Of a DNA stretch of 64,000 nt, positions 43,262 to 51,965 are shown one piece after another. The DNA comes from Flavobacterium hercynium (lineage in GTDB: Bacteria; Bacteroidota; Bacteroidia; Flavobacteriales; Flavobacteriaceae). Positions within the stretch are counted from its first letter, which is position 1; the number at the start of each line of letters is the position of its first letter. Both the position numbers and the translations under genes were made by a program. The stretch is taken from the NCBI RefSeq assembly GCF_002217285.1, contig NZ_MUGW01000009.1:1-64000 (forward strand). Direction: 5' to 3'. Below the pieces are notes generated by a model. The model made no database searches. It saw nothing but the letters and a program-made list of their open reading frames with translations, and was not told where the DNA came from.

Positions 43262-43568
43262 TTTTAAAAAAAAAGCGAAAATTGCACGCAAAGGCGCTAA
43301 GTCGCAAAGTTTTATTAAAAGGACTTAAAAAGAAAAAAACTTGGCAACTTTGCGACTTTGCGAGATTAAAAAAGTAAAGTAATAGAGTAAAAAAAAATTA
43401 CTTCCAAAGACACAAAGTTTTATTAAAAAGACTCAAAAAGAAAAAAACTTTGCGACTTTGCGTCTTTGCGAGATTAAAAAACTAAAGCAATAGGATAAAA
43501 AACTTTGTTGCTTTGTTACTATGCAAAAAATTACACTTTAAGGACTAAAAAAATTACTTGCAAAGAAG
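43262..43568. repeat. Intergenic direct repeats of cgcaaag / ctttgcg words
   Basis: Two diverged copies of about 110 bp follow one another: GCAAAGTTTTATTAAAA, GACTT/CAAAAAGAAAAAAAC and TTTGCGACTTTGCG...GAGATTAAAA occur in each (about 43300-43395 and 43410-43500). A third, shorter trace follows. CGCAAAG words in the first half of each copy can pair with CTTTGCG words in the second half. From memory this word is common between genes in Flavobacterium. No gene is seen. Confidence 0.7.
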
Positions 43569-44804
43569 ATGAATAAGAGAGTTGTAATTACTGGAATGGG
43601 AATTTATTCCTGCATCGGAACTTCTTTAGAAGAAGTAAAAGATTCTTTATACAACGGAAAATCCGGTATTAAGTTTGATGCTGAAAGAAAAGAATTTGGT
43701 TTTCAATCTGCCTTAACCGGAATGGTTCCGAAAGCAGATTTGAAAAATTTACTGACACGCAGACAGCGTATGAGTATTGGTGAAGAAACCGAATATGCTT
43801 ACATGGCCACCATCGAAGCCTTGAAAAATGCCAACATCGATGAGGCGTTTTTTGATGATCGTGAAGTAGGTATAATGTATGGAAATGACAGCGTTTCTAA
43901 AGCTATTATTGATGCTACAGATATTGTGCGTGAGAAAAAAGACACTGCGTTAATTGGTTCTGGAGCCATCTTCAAATCAATGAACTCTACGGTAACAATG
44001 AATCTTTCGACGATTTTTAAACTGCGTGGTATCAATCTTACGATCAGTGCAGCCTGCGCAAGTGGTTCGCATTCTATAGGATTGGCTTACTTTTTAATAA
44101 AAAGCGGTTTTCAGGACATCATTATTACTGGTGGAGCTCAGGAAATCAACAAATATGCGATGAGCAGTTTTGATGGTTTAGGTGTGTTTTCATCGCGCGA
44201 AAATGACCCTGAAAAAGCATCACGTCCCTTCGATTCAGATCGCGACGGATTAATCCCGAGTGGTGGTGGTGCAACCCTGATTTTAGAAAGCTACGAATCT
44301 GCCATTGCAAGAGGTGCCACTATAATTGCCGAAGTATCCGGTTATGGATTTTCGTCAAACGGAGGACACATCTCGACACCAAATGTTGAAGGTCCTGCGA
44401 CAGCCATGCAACGTGCACTCGACGATGCAAAATTAAAAGCGTCAGATATTGGCTACATCAATGCCCACGCAACATCAACTCCTGTTGGTGATGGCAACGA
44501 AGCCAAAGCAATTTTTGAAGTTTTTGGAGAAAAAAATCCACCGGTTAGTTCTACAAAATCAATGACAGGACATGAGTGCTGGATGGCGGGAGCCAGCGAA
44601 ATCATTTACTCTATCCTTATGATGCAGCATGATTTTATCGCTCCAAACATTAATTTAGAAAATCCGGATGAAGATGCATCTAAATTAAATTTGGTCAAAA
44701 CTACTTTAAACAAAAAATTTGACATATTTTTGTCCAATTCTTTCGGGTTCGGAGGAACCAACTCTGCGTTGGTGGTTAAAAAGTTTAAATTAAGCGATGA
44801 ATAA
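43569..44804 (+). CDS. Beta-ketoacyl-ACP synthase of the pigment locus (KS 1)
   Basis: This 411-aa FabF-like ketosynthase has Cys163 in SAACASGSHSIG, His in NAHATSTPVGDG and His in STKSMTGHECWMAGA, so the triad is complete. FDSDRDGLIPSGGG follows the usual pattern. It overlaps the ACP gene by 8 bp and is the first of an unbroken rightward series. It should extend the aryl starter with malonyl-ACP. HATST in place of HGTST is slightly unusual. Confidence 0.92.
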   Translation: MNKRVVITGMGIYSCIGTSLEEVKDSLYNGKSGIKFDAERKEFGFQSALTGMVPKADLKNLLTRRQRMSIGEETEYAYMATIEALKNANIDEAFFDDREVGIMYGNDSVSKAIIDATDIVREKKDTALIGSGAIFKSMNSTVTMNLSTIFKLRGINLTISAACASGSHSIGLAYFLIKSGFQDIIITGGAQEINKYAMSSFDGLGVFSSRENDPEKASRPFDSDRDGLIPSGGGATLILESYESAIARGATIIAEVSGYGFSSNGGHISTPNVEGPATAMQRALDDAKLKASDIGYINAHATSTPVGDGNEAKAIFEVFGEKNPPVSSTKSMTGHECWMAGASEIIYSILMMQHDFIAPNINLENPDEDASKLNLVKTTLNKKFDIFLSNSFGFGGTNSALVVKKFKLSDE

Positions 44805-45051
44805 AGAAGAGATTATAAAAAAAATTAATGGTTTTTTGGTTGATGAATTTGAAGTAGACAATGACGACATTGAACCAGATGCTAATTTAAAAGATACACT
44901 TGGACTTGACAGCTTAGATTATGTTGACTTAGTGGTTTCTATTGAAGCAAATTTTGGCGTAAAACTAGTTGAAGTTGATTTTGTCGGAATTGTTACTTTC
45001 CAAAATTTCTATGACCTTATCGAAACCAAATTAAAAGCTAAAACTGCTTAA
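44797..45051 (+). CDS. Acyl carrier protein of the pigment locus (ACP 1)
   Basis: This 84-aa acidic ACP has the phosphopantetheine Ser in LGLDSLDYVDLVV (about residue 38). It differs from the housekeeping AcpP (GADSLD). It overlaps the ketosynthase gene by 8 bp and the acyltransferase gene by 1 bp, so the three are translated together. It likely carries the aryl-polyene chain or is paired with KS 1. Confidence 0.93.
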   Translation: MNKEEIIKKINGFLVDEFEVDNDDIEPDANLKDTLGLDSLDYVDLVVSIEANFGVKLVEVDFVGIVTFQNFYDLIETKLKAKTA

Positions 45052-45926
45052 TGAGTCAATGGGATGGCAAATCAAAAGGCACTGTTTTAGGTTATAGAAT
45101 ATTCGTATTTTTGATACAAAAAGCGGGTATAAAGGCTGCTTATGTTTTACTTTATTTTGTAGCTTCTTATTACTTTTTGTTCCTAAAGAAAAGTAATAGG
45201 GCTATTTTTTATTATTTTAAAGAAAGACTGCAATATCCTCATTTCAAAGCAAAAAAAATGGTATTCAAAAGTTATTACACTTTTGGACAAACCATTATTG
45301 ATAAAGTCTCCATTTCAGCAGGAATGCGAAACAAATTCACTTACGAGTTTGATGGAATTGAGGTACTCAAAAATCTTTTAGCAGCAAAAAAAGGAGGCGT
45401 TTTGATAAGCGCACATATTGGCAACTTTGAAATTGCAGAACATTTTTTAGGCGATATTAATATTGATTTCAGCATCAATCTGGTCACTACAGATCTGGAG
45501 CATTCTGCTATTAAAAACTATCTCGAAAGCCTTGCTCAAAAACCGACTGTAAAGTTTATCATCATTAAAGAAGATTTGTCGCATATTTTCGAAATCAATG
45601 CTGCGTTAACGAACAACGAATTGGTTTGTTTTACCGGTGATCGTTATTTTGAAGGTACAAAATCACTTTCAGAAAACATATTGGGCAAAGAAGCTAATTT
45701 CCCTGCCGGTCCTTTCTTAATTGCTTCCCGATTAAAAGTACCTGTTGTTTTTGTATATGTAATGAAAGAACCCAACTTACATTATCATTTATACGCCCGC
45801 GAAGCAACTGTAAAACATCGCGACGAAAAAGCATTACTTAAAGAATATGTGAGCAGCGTAGAAAGTATTCTTAAAAAATATCCACTACAATGGTTCAATT
45901 ATTTCGATTTTTGGAATAATAACTAA
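45051..45926 (+). CDS. LpxL/HtrB-type acyltransferase
   Basis: This 291-aa protein has a membrane-associating N-terminus (YVLLYFVASYYFLFLKK) and the LABLAT motif SAHIGNFEIAEHF, in which His and Glu take the place of the catalytic HX4(D/E) pair. FTGDRYFEG and FPAGPFLIASRLKVPV are typical later motifs. Related proteins in aryl-polyene clusters are thought to move the ACP-bound polyene to its acceptor. It starts within the ACP 1 stop codon, consistent with use of an ACP-bound acyl donor. Confidence 0.88.
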   Translation: MSQWDGKSKGTVLGYRIFVFLIQKAGIKAAYVLLYFVASYYFLFLKKSNRAIFYYFKERLQYPHFKAKKMVFKSYYTFGQTIIDKVSISAGMRNKFTYEFDGIEVLKNLLAAKKGGVLISAHIGNFEIAEHFLGDINIDFSINLVTTDLEHSAIKNYLESLAQKPTVKFIIIKEDLSHIFEINAALTNNELVCFTGDRYFEGTKSLSENILGKEANFPAGPFLIASRLKVPVVFVYVMKEPNLHYHLYAREATVKHRDEKALLKEYVSSVESILKKYPLQWFNYFDFWNNN

Positions 45927-45990
45927 ACAATAACCTTAATTAAAACAAACTAAACTTTCTTTTCATACTTTAGTAAGCACAAAACAAAGT

Positions 45991-47631
45991 ATGGAAGAAT
46001 TCGATTCAGTTATTATAGGTTCTGGTGTTGGCGGTTTAGCAACAGCAATTTGTCTGGCGAGAGCGGGGCAAAAAGTTTTGGTTCTCGAACAACATTATGT
46101 ACCCGGAGGCTGGAGTCATAGTTTTACCCTCAACGGACAGCGTTTTAGCCCGGGTGTTCACTATGTAGGACTATTAGACAAAGGAGAATCGACCGATGAA
46201 TTGTATCGCGGACTCGGAGTTGCAAATGATCTTGTTTTCTTTAGAATGAACAAAAATGCCTTTGAACATTGCATTATTGGCAATGACCGTTTTGATTTGC
46301 CAGCGGGAGTCGAAAATCTTAAAAATACTTTATCCGAACAATTTCCTCACGAACAGAAAAACATTCACGAATACCTTTCCCTTGTACAAAAAGTCAATAC
46401 CGAATTACAGCTTATCCCAAAACTAAAAGGACTTTGGCAGAAAATAACCGTTCCGTTTCGGACCAAACATTTCGGAAAATTTGCTTTATTTCCGTTAAAG
46501 AAAGTTATTGGCTGGCATATCAAAGATCCGTTGCTAACAGCCGTTCTTAATATTCAGTGTGGTGATCACGGGCTTTCGCCAAATCGTGCCTGCTTTCCGG
46601 TACATTGTTCTGTAATGGGACATTATTTCAATGGTGGTTATTATCCTATGGGCGGTGGTGGCGCCATCGTAAAAGCCATGACAAACGGAATAAAAAAACA
46701 TGGCGGAGAAGTTCGCGTAAAGCAAAATGTTGCAAAGATCATCATCGAAAACAAAAAAGCAATTGGCGTTCAGCTCGAAAATGGACATCAGATTTTTGCT
46801 AAAAACATAATCTCAAACGCTGATCCAAATACGACATACTTAAAACTGGTTGGCAAAGAATACCTCAGCAATGCACTTTATAAAAAACTGCTAAAAACAA
46901 AATATTCGGTTACCTCGCTGATCTTGTTTTTAACTTTAGATATGGATGTAACGCTATACGGAATTGATTCCGGTAATTTCTGGCTCATGAAAGACGAAAA
47001 CGCAGATGCCAACTTTGAAGAGCTAATGAGCGACACCATAACATCAGGGGACTTATTTCCAAGTGCCTTTATGAGTTGTACCACACTCAAAGATCCTCCG
47101 AGTTTTAATGGGCGCTATCATAATTTTGAAATTGTTACCTACGTAAATTACGATCATATTCCGGCTTTCTCTGAAACAGACGATTATCATAGTCCTGAAT
47201 ATGCTTTGTTTAAAGAAAAGGTAATCAACAAATTCATGAACACGCTTGAAACTGTTATTCCAAATGCCAAAAATCATATTGTTCAGGCAGAATTAGGAAC
47301 GCCAAAAACAAATCAGTTTTATATCAAATCGACCAATGGAAATGTTTACGGTACTGAAAAAACCTTAAACCAGGTAGGCCCTTTTTCGTTTAAAAATAAA
47401 TCAGAAATCGAAAATTTACACCTTTGCGGTTCCTGTACCTTATCTCATGGCGTAAGCGGTGCTACCTATTCCGGAATTGCTGCAGCTGCCTCTATTCTAA
47501 ACTGTTCATCAGATGATTTACTGATAGAAGATCCTAACCAAAAAATACGCATTTACGATGCTGAAGAAGCATCTACGTGGCCCGACTGGGTGCATACCAA
47601 ACGAACTGATAAAATCCGTAAGTTCATTTGA
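45991..47631 (+). CDS. CrtI/CrtISO-like FAD oxidoreductase
   Basis: This 546-aa flavoprotein has the N-terminal motif SGVGGLATAICLARAGQKVL then VLEQHYVPGGWSHSF. Near the end comes LCGSCTLSHGVSGATYSGIA, in the style of phytoene desaturases, carotenoid isomerases and retinol saturases. In the pigment locus it may isomerise, saturate or oxidise double bonds of the polyene chain; the exact reaction is unknown. It is 64 bp behind the acyltransferase gene and 42 bp before darA. Confidence 0.85.
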   Translation: MEEFDSVIIGSGVGGLATAICLARAGQKVLVLEQHYVPGGWSHSFTLNGQRFSPGVHYVGLLDKGESTDELYRGLGVANDLVFFRMNKNAFEHCIIGNDRFDLPAGVENLKNTLSEQFPHEQKNIHEYLSLVQKVNTELQLIPKLKGLWQKITVPFRTKHFGKFALFPLKKVIGWHIKDPLLTAVLNIQCGDHGLSPNRACFPVHCSVMGHYFNGGYYPMGGGGAIVKAMTNGIKKHGGEVRVKQNVAKIIIENKKAIGVQLENGHQIFAKNIISNADPNTTYLKLVGKEYLSNALYKKLLKTKYSVTSLILFLTLDMDVTLYGIDSGNFWLMKDENADANFEELMSDTITSGDLFPSAFMSCTTLKDPPSFNGRYHNFEIVTYVNYDHIPAFSETDDYHSPEYALFKEKVINKFMNTLETVIPNAKNHIVQAELGTPKTNQFYIKSTNGNVYGTEKTLNQVGPFSFKNKSEIENLHLCGSCTLSHGVSGATYSGIAAAASILNCSSDDLLIEDPNQKIRIYDAEEASTWPDWVHTKRTDKIRKFI

Positions 47632-47673
47632 AAAAAAAAGTTATTTTTGCGAATCAATTAAGCCCTAACGTAC

Positions 47674-48576
47674 ATGAAAAATGTTCTTGTCATTCATTAT
47701 TCCCAATCAGGTCAACTTGAATCTATTGCGCAAAACATTGCTAAACCTTTCCTCAATTCAGAAGAAATAAAAGTAAGTTTTCATAAAATACAACTAGAGC
47801 AACCATTTCCGTTTCCGTGGAATAAAGATGCTTTCTTTGACGCTTTTCCGGAATCGTTTCTTCAAATTCCAACAGCTTTAAAACCTGTTCCTGAAGAAAT
47901 TTTGAATACAAAATATGATTTGATATTATTTCATTATCAGGTTTGGTATTTATCGCCTTCTATTCCTATAAACTCATTTCTAAAAAGTGACGAGGGAAAA
48001 AAGATACTAAACAACACTCCGGTTGTAACGGTAAGTGGTTCACGTAATATGTGGATCATGGCACAGGAAAAAATCAAAGTTTTACTAAAAGAAGCAAACG
48101 CTCAGTTAGTTGGAAATGTAGCTTTGGTAGATCGCGTAGGAAATTTGATAAGTGTTATAACAATTGTGGAATGGATGTTCTCCGGAGTAAAGAAAAAATA
48201 CTTAGGCATTTTCCCACTTCCTGGAGTTTCTGAAAAAGATATTCAGGAATCAGATAAGTTTGGAACCATAATACTTTCTGAATTCAAACAGCATAATCTC
48301 GAAAATTTACAACCAAAATTACTGGCAGCGGGTGCAGTAAAAATTAGTTCATACCTGATTACCGTTGACAAAACAGCGAATAAAATTTTTAATAAATGGT
48401 CAAATCTGATTTATAAAAATCAAAAAAACAGAAAAAAGCTGCTTAAAGTCTTTTATGTTTATTTATTCCTTGCGATATGGTTAATCTCACCAATAGTGTA
48501 TATATTGCACCTTTTTACGTATCCCCTTAAGTTAAAAACCATAAAAAAAGAAACTCAATATTATCAAGGAGTTTAG
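47674..48576 (+). CDS. darA: Dialkylresorcinol-forming enzyme DarA
   Basis: This 300-aa protein starts with a flavodoxin-like fold: VLVIHYSQSGQLESIAQNIA binds the FMN phosphate, and FHYQVWYLSPSIPINSFL and VSGSRNMWIMAQEKIK follow. It ends in a hydrophobic stretch (LLKVFYVYLFLAIWLISPIV). It matches DarA, which as I recall aromatises the cyclohexanedione made by DarB into a 2,5-dialkylresorcinol. darB follows after 16 bp. This pair is the diagnostic part of the flexirubin locus. Confidence 0.9.
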   Translation: MKNVLVIHYSQSGQLESIAQNIAKPFLNSEEIKVSFHKIQLEQPFPFPWNKDAFFDAFPESFLQIPTALKPVPEEILNTKYDLILFHYQVWYLSPSIPINSFLKSDEGKKILNNTPVVTVSGSRNMWIMAQEKIKVLLKEANAQLVGNVALVDRVGNLISVITIVEWMFSGVKKKYLGIFPLPGVSEKDIQESDKFGTIILSEFKQHNLENLQPKLLAAGAVKISSYLITVDKTANKIFNKWSNLIYKNQKNRKKLLKVFYVYLFLAIWLISPIVYILHLFTYPLKLKTIKKETQYYQGV

Positions 48577-48592
48577 AATAGGAAATTAGATT

Positions 48593-49726
48593 ATGTTTGA
48601 AGTATATATTACCCGAGCTGCAAAATATTTGCCAAATGAAGCTGTTTCTAATGATGAAATGGAAAATTATTTAGGTCTTATAAACGATACCGCTTCAAAA
48701 GCAAGACGTATTATTTTGCGCAATAATAAAATTACAAGCCGTTACTACGCCGTAGACAAAACAGGAAAAAGCACACATAATAATGCAGAATTGACTCAAA
48801 ATGCAGTTATGCAATTGTTTGATGAAAATTTTACGCCTCAGGATTTAGATGTACTTTCATGTGGAACCTCAACGCCTGACATTTTCTTGCCTTCGCATGC
48901 AGCGATGGTTCATGGTTTATTAAAAAACAAATCGGTAGAATTAAATTCATCAACCGGTGTTTGTTGTGCAGGAATGAATTCTCTAAAATTCGGTTTTCTT
49001 TCTGTACGATCAGGAAATTCAAAAAATGCAATTTGTACAGGATCAGAAAAAGTTTCGTCCTGGCTTATTGCTCAAAAATACAGTCAAGAAGTTAACAACC
49101 TAAAAAGCCTTGAAGAACAGCCTATTATTGCTTTCAAAAAAGACTTTTTAAGGTGGATGCTTTCTGATGGTGCCGGAGCATTTTTATTAGAGAATGAACC
49201 TAAAGGCGCTATTTCGCTAAAAATAGAATGGATGGAAGCCTTTTCATACGCTTTCGAATTAGAGACTTGCATGTATGCAGGAGGAGATAAGTTAGAAAAT
49301 GGCGAAATTAAACCTTGGAGCGATTACGAACCGGAACAATTATTAAACGAATCGGTTTTTGCTATTAAACAAGATGTAAAATTACTGGACGAATTCATTC
49401 TTTCTAAAGGAGCTGAAAGTATGAAAGAGGCCATGATCAAAAATAATATTACAGCAGATCAGGTAGATTATTTTATTCCGCACGTATCTTCAAACTTTTT
49501 TGTAGAAGGTCTGAAAAAAGGTCTGGAAGAAAAAGGAATCGGAATGGCGGATGAAAAATGGTTTATGAATCTTTCTAGAGTGGGAAATGTTGGCTCTGCC
49601 TCTATTTATCTGGCTGTAGAAGAATTGATGAATTCAGGAAATCTAAGAAAGGGTGATCGTATTCTTTTATCAGTTCCTGAAAGTGGAAGATTCTCATTTG
49701 CTTATGCTTATCTAACCGTTTATTAA
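48593..49726 (+). CDS. darB: Ketosynthase III-type enzyme DarB
   Basis: This 377-aa KAS III-like protein has the catalytic Cys in TGVCCAGMNSL (probably Cys125), His in FIPHVSSNFF and Asn in RVGNVGSASIYLA. DarB joins a beta-ketoacyl thioester with an unsaturated acyl chain to form the cyclohexanedione precursor of the dialkylresorcinol. It follows darA and overlaps the next dehydratase gene by one base, ATGA-style. Confidence 0.92.
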   Translation: MFEVYITRAAKYLPNEAVSNDEMENYLGLINDTASKARRIILRNNKITSRYYAVDKTGKSTHNNAELTQNAVMQLFDENFTPQDLDVLSCGTSTPDIFLPSHAAMVHGLLKNKSVELNSSTGVCCAGMNSLKFGFLSVRSGNSKNAICTGSEKVSSWLIAQKYSQEVNNLKSLEEQPIIAFKKDFLRWMLSDGAGAFLLENEPKGAISLKIEWMEAFSYAFELETCMYAGGDKLENGEIKPWSDYEPEQLLNESVFAIKQDVKLLDEFILSKGAESMKEAMIKNNITADQVDYFIPHVSSNFFVEGLKKGLEEKGIGMADEKWFMNLSRVGNVGSASIYLAVEELMNSGNLRKGDRILLSVPESGRFSFAYAYLTVY

Positions 49727-50157
49727 TGAGTAGCGCGTTAGTTTTAGAAAAAGAAGCAGTTGAAAATCTATTGCCGCAAAAGTTTCCGTTTGTAATGGTC
49801 GACAGTATGTATTCGTTTACCGAAACGTCATTAGTTTCCGGTTTAAAAATAACAAACGATAATATATTTTTTGATCAGGATACTTTTCTGGAAGCCGGCT
49901 TAATCGAACATATGGCACAGTCTGTAGCATTGCATACCGGATATGATTTTTTTTTAAGAAATGAAGTAGCACCAACAGGATATATTGGTTCTATAAAAGA
50001 AATTGAAATTAAACAATTACCAAAAATTGGTGATAGTATTCAGTCAACAGTAACTATTTTACAGGAATTTGCAGGAATCACATTGGTTGATATCGTAACA
50101 ACACTTAATAACGAAGAAATTGCTAAAGGACAAATGAAAACCGTTTTAGCTAAATAA
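49726..50157 (+). CDS. Hotdog dehydratase-like protein without the catalytic His
   Basis: This 143-aa protein is like FabZ: LLPQKFPFVMVD and EAGLIEHMAQSVALHTGY match PHRxPFLxVD and the Glu-containing helix. But the His of the first motif is replaced by Gln (PQKFPF). The next gene codes for a partner with that His. In aryl-polyene clusters the two dehydratases ApeI and ApeP work as a heterocomplex; the same seems likely here, with this one as the modified half. Start and darB stop overlap. Confidence 0.82.
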   Translation: MSSALVLEKEAVENLLPQKFPFVMVDSMYSFTETSLVSGLKITNDNIFFDQDTFLEAGLIEHMAQSVALHTGYDFFLRNEVAPTGYIGSIKEIEIKQLPKIGDSIQSTVTILQEFAGITLVDIVTTLNNEEIAKGQMKTVLAK

Positions 50158-50164
50158 TATAAGA

Positions 50165-50626
50165 ATGAAATCCGGAGTTGACATACAAAACTATCTGCCG
50201 CACCGAGCACCAATGCTTATGGTCGATTTAATTTTGGATATAGATGCCAATTATGTAGAAACTATTTTTTTGATACAAGAAGACAATGTTTTTATAGATA
50301 ACGGAACTTTTATCGAAGCAGGCCTTATTGAAAATACAGCACAAACCTGTTCTTCGATTGTAGGCAAAAAATACTTTTTCTCTGAAGACGGAACAGAAAA
50401 CGAAAACGTACATGTTATTGGTTTTATAAGCGCTATAAAAAACTTAAAAATACACGAACTACCTAAAGTTGGAAATACAATTATTACGAAAGCCAGACTG
50501 ATTTCAAAATTTATAGGAGACGATTATACTTTATGTACCATGAGTTGCGAAAGCGTACTCGAAGACAGAACACTTTTAGAATGCGAAATTAACTTGTTTA
50601 TACAACAGACTATTTCGGTTAGATAA
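50165..50626 (+). CDS. 3-hydroxyacyl-ACP dehydratase-like hotdog protein
   Basis: This 153-aa FabZ-type protein has the catalytic His in YLPHRAPMLMVD and Glu in FIEAGLIENTAQTC. It should remove water from 3-hydroxyacyl-ACP to give the conjugated double bonds of the polyene. It is 7 bp behind its His-less relative and probably forms a complex with it. Confidence 0.85.
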   Translation: MKSGVDIQNYLPHRAPMLMVDLILDIDANYVETIFLIQEDNVFIDNGTFIEAGLIENTAQTCSSIVGKKYFFSEDGTENENVHVIGFISAIKNLKIHELPKVGNTIITKARLISKFIGDDYTLCTMSCESVLEDRTLLECEINLFIQQTISVR

Positions 50627-50634
50627 TAATTTCA

Positions 50635-51528
50635 ATGAAAAAAATAACATCAATAATACTATTTCTTTTATCAATTGTTACTTATTGTCAAAATAATGAC
50701 GGGTTTACAAAAAGATTAAAAGCAATAAATTCTAAAACTAAAACTTATTATAATGTCGATGGTGTTGATTTTTCAAGTGAAACATTTAGTTACGATTTCT
50801 CAGAAAAAAGTCTAAAAAAACTGTACAGAAAATTTTCTATTAAAGAAGAAGATCTAAAAATCAAAGATGATAGTTTAAATTTTAATAATTTTCACATAAC
50901 AAAATCTGTAAAGCTAACTGAAAATCTTAATGCGATAAATTCTTTTTATTTCGTTGAAGACAAAAACAAAACAATAACAATTTTTTGGTTTGGCTTTTAT
51001 AACAAAAATGACGAAGTTTTTGAGCGAAAGTACATTAATAGAATTTTAAATAAAGAAATTCCTCAGGAAGTTTTCGAATCAATTACCATTGATAGTATTG
51101 ATTTTGCAGGAAGAGCAATTATTCTTAGTAATAGTTGTTATTGGACAAATGTAAATACAATTCAATGCCCATATAATGGTGAAATGAATTGGTCAATTCA
51201 TAAGACAATAGAAAGCGCGCAACAATCAATTCAGAATCAATTCACTTCTACAAAATATCAAAAAGGAGGAAAAATAATTAACGAAGAAGATGTTGATATA
51301 TTATTTGAAGGAACTGAGACTAAAGCAAAAAGAATTATTTATGATTTTACAGGGGTAAAATCATTACTTGCAGGAGTATCTGGAGGAAAAACGCTAACAA
51401 TTTATTATGTTGCAAGCAAAGTAAGAGAAAATTATGTAAGTTGTTGTTTGAGTTTTTGGAACAACGATGTAAAAACTGAAAGCGGTTTAGCTCCTTTATT
51501 AAACAAGGTAATGCAGATTAAAAATTAA
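50635..51528 (+). CDS. Secreted protein of unknown function within the pigment locus
   Basis: This 297-aa protein has a signal peptide (MKKITSIILFLLSIVTYCQ). The mature part is mixed and rich in Lys, Asn and Ser, with no domain I recognise. TGVKSLLAGVSGGKTLTIYY near the end is the most regular piece. It is 8 bp behind the dehydratase gene, so it is probably in the same transcript. Its composition looks AT-richer than its neighbours, and I do not recall it as part of flexirubin clusters, so it may be a later addition. Confidence 0.6.
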   Translation: MKKITSIILFLLSIVTYCQNNDGFTKRLKAINSKTKTYYNVDGVDFSSETFSYDFSEKSLKKLYRKFSIKEEDLKIKDDSLNFNNFHITKSVKLTENLNAINSFYFVEDKNKTITIFWFGFYNKNDEVFERKYINRILNKEIPQEVFESITIDSIDFAGRAIILSNSCYWTNVNTIQCPYNGEMNWSIHKTIESAQQSIQNQFTSTKYQKGGKIINEEDVDILFEGTETKAKRIIYDFTGVKSLLAGVSGGKTLTIYYVASKVRENYVSCCLSFWNNDVKTESGLAPLLNKVMQIKN

Positions 51529-51560
51529 CTATATTTACTTTTATCTGAAAAAAACAGGCG

Positions 51561-51965
51561 ATGGAAAAAGAACATGTACCACAAGACAAAAGTAATTTAA
51601 CGAAGAATAACGTTAAAGAACTTTTATACGCAACGGATGAAAACGGAAATTACACCACTTCATTAAGTACTGGATGGGAGCCCAAAACGATCGCACTTTC
51701 TAACTCGATCGAAGAAATAAATGAAAGAATTGCAGAAGCAAAAATGCAGGTGGAAAAAGGCGAAGTGAGTCCGATTTGCTATTATATGGAAGTAAACAAA
51801 ATGGATCTTACGATACTTTCCAGTTATGTCGGAATGTGGAAATGGCGCGTAAAAAGGCACTTCAAACCAGCCGTTTTTGCTAAATTAAGCGATTCTATTC
51901 TAAAAAAATATGCCGAAACTTTTGATATTTCGGTTGCTGAATTAAAAAATATTAAAACAGATTAA
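51561..51965 (+). CDS. Conserved hypothetical protein before BtrH-like gene
   Basis: This 134-aa soluble protein has a middle coiled stretch (IEEINERIAEAKMQVEKGEV), then SPICYYMEVNKMDLTILSSY. Its end resembles a small helix-turn-helix (LKKYAETFDISVAELKNI). It overlaps the BtrH-like gene by one base, so the two act together. I have the impression it is conserved in flexirubin/aryl-polyene loci, but the function is unknown. A DNA-binding role is possible only at the C-terminus. Confidence 0.65.
   Translation: MEKEHVPQDKSNLTKNNVKELLYATDENGNYTTSLSTGWEPKTIALSNSIEEINERIAEAKMQVEKGEVSPICYYMEVNKMDLTILSSYVGMWKWRVKRHFKPAVFAKLSDSILKKYAETFDISVAELKNIKTD

Noticed and set aside
46605..46802. 65-codon basic frame inside the CrtI-like gene
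   Set aside because: Out-of-frame reading of a Gly/Lys-rich part; no signal of its own.
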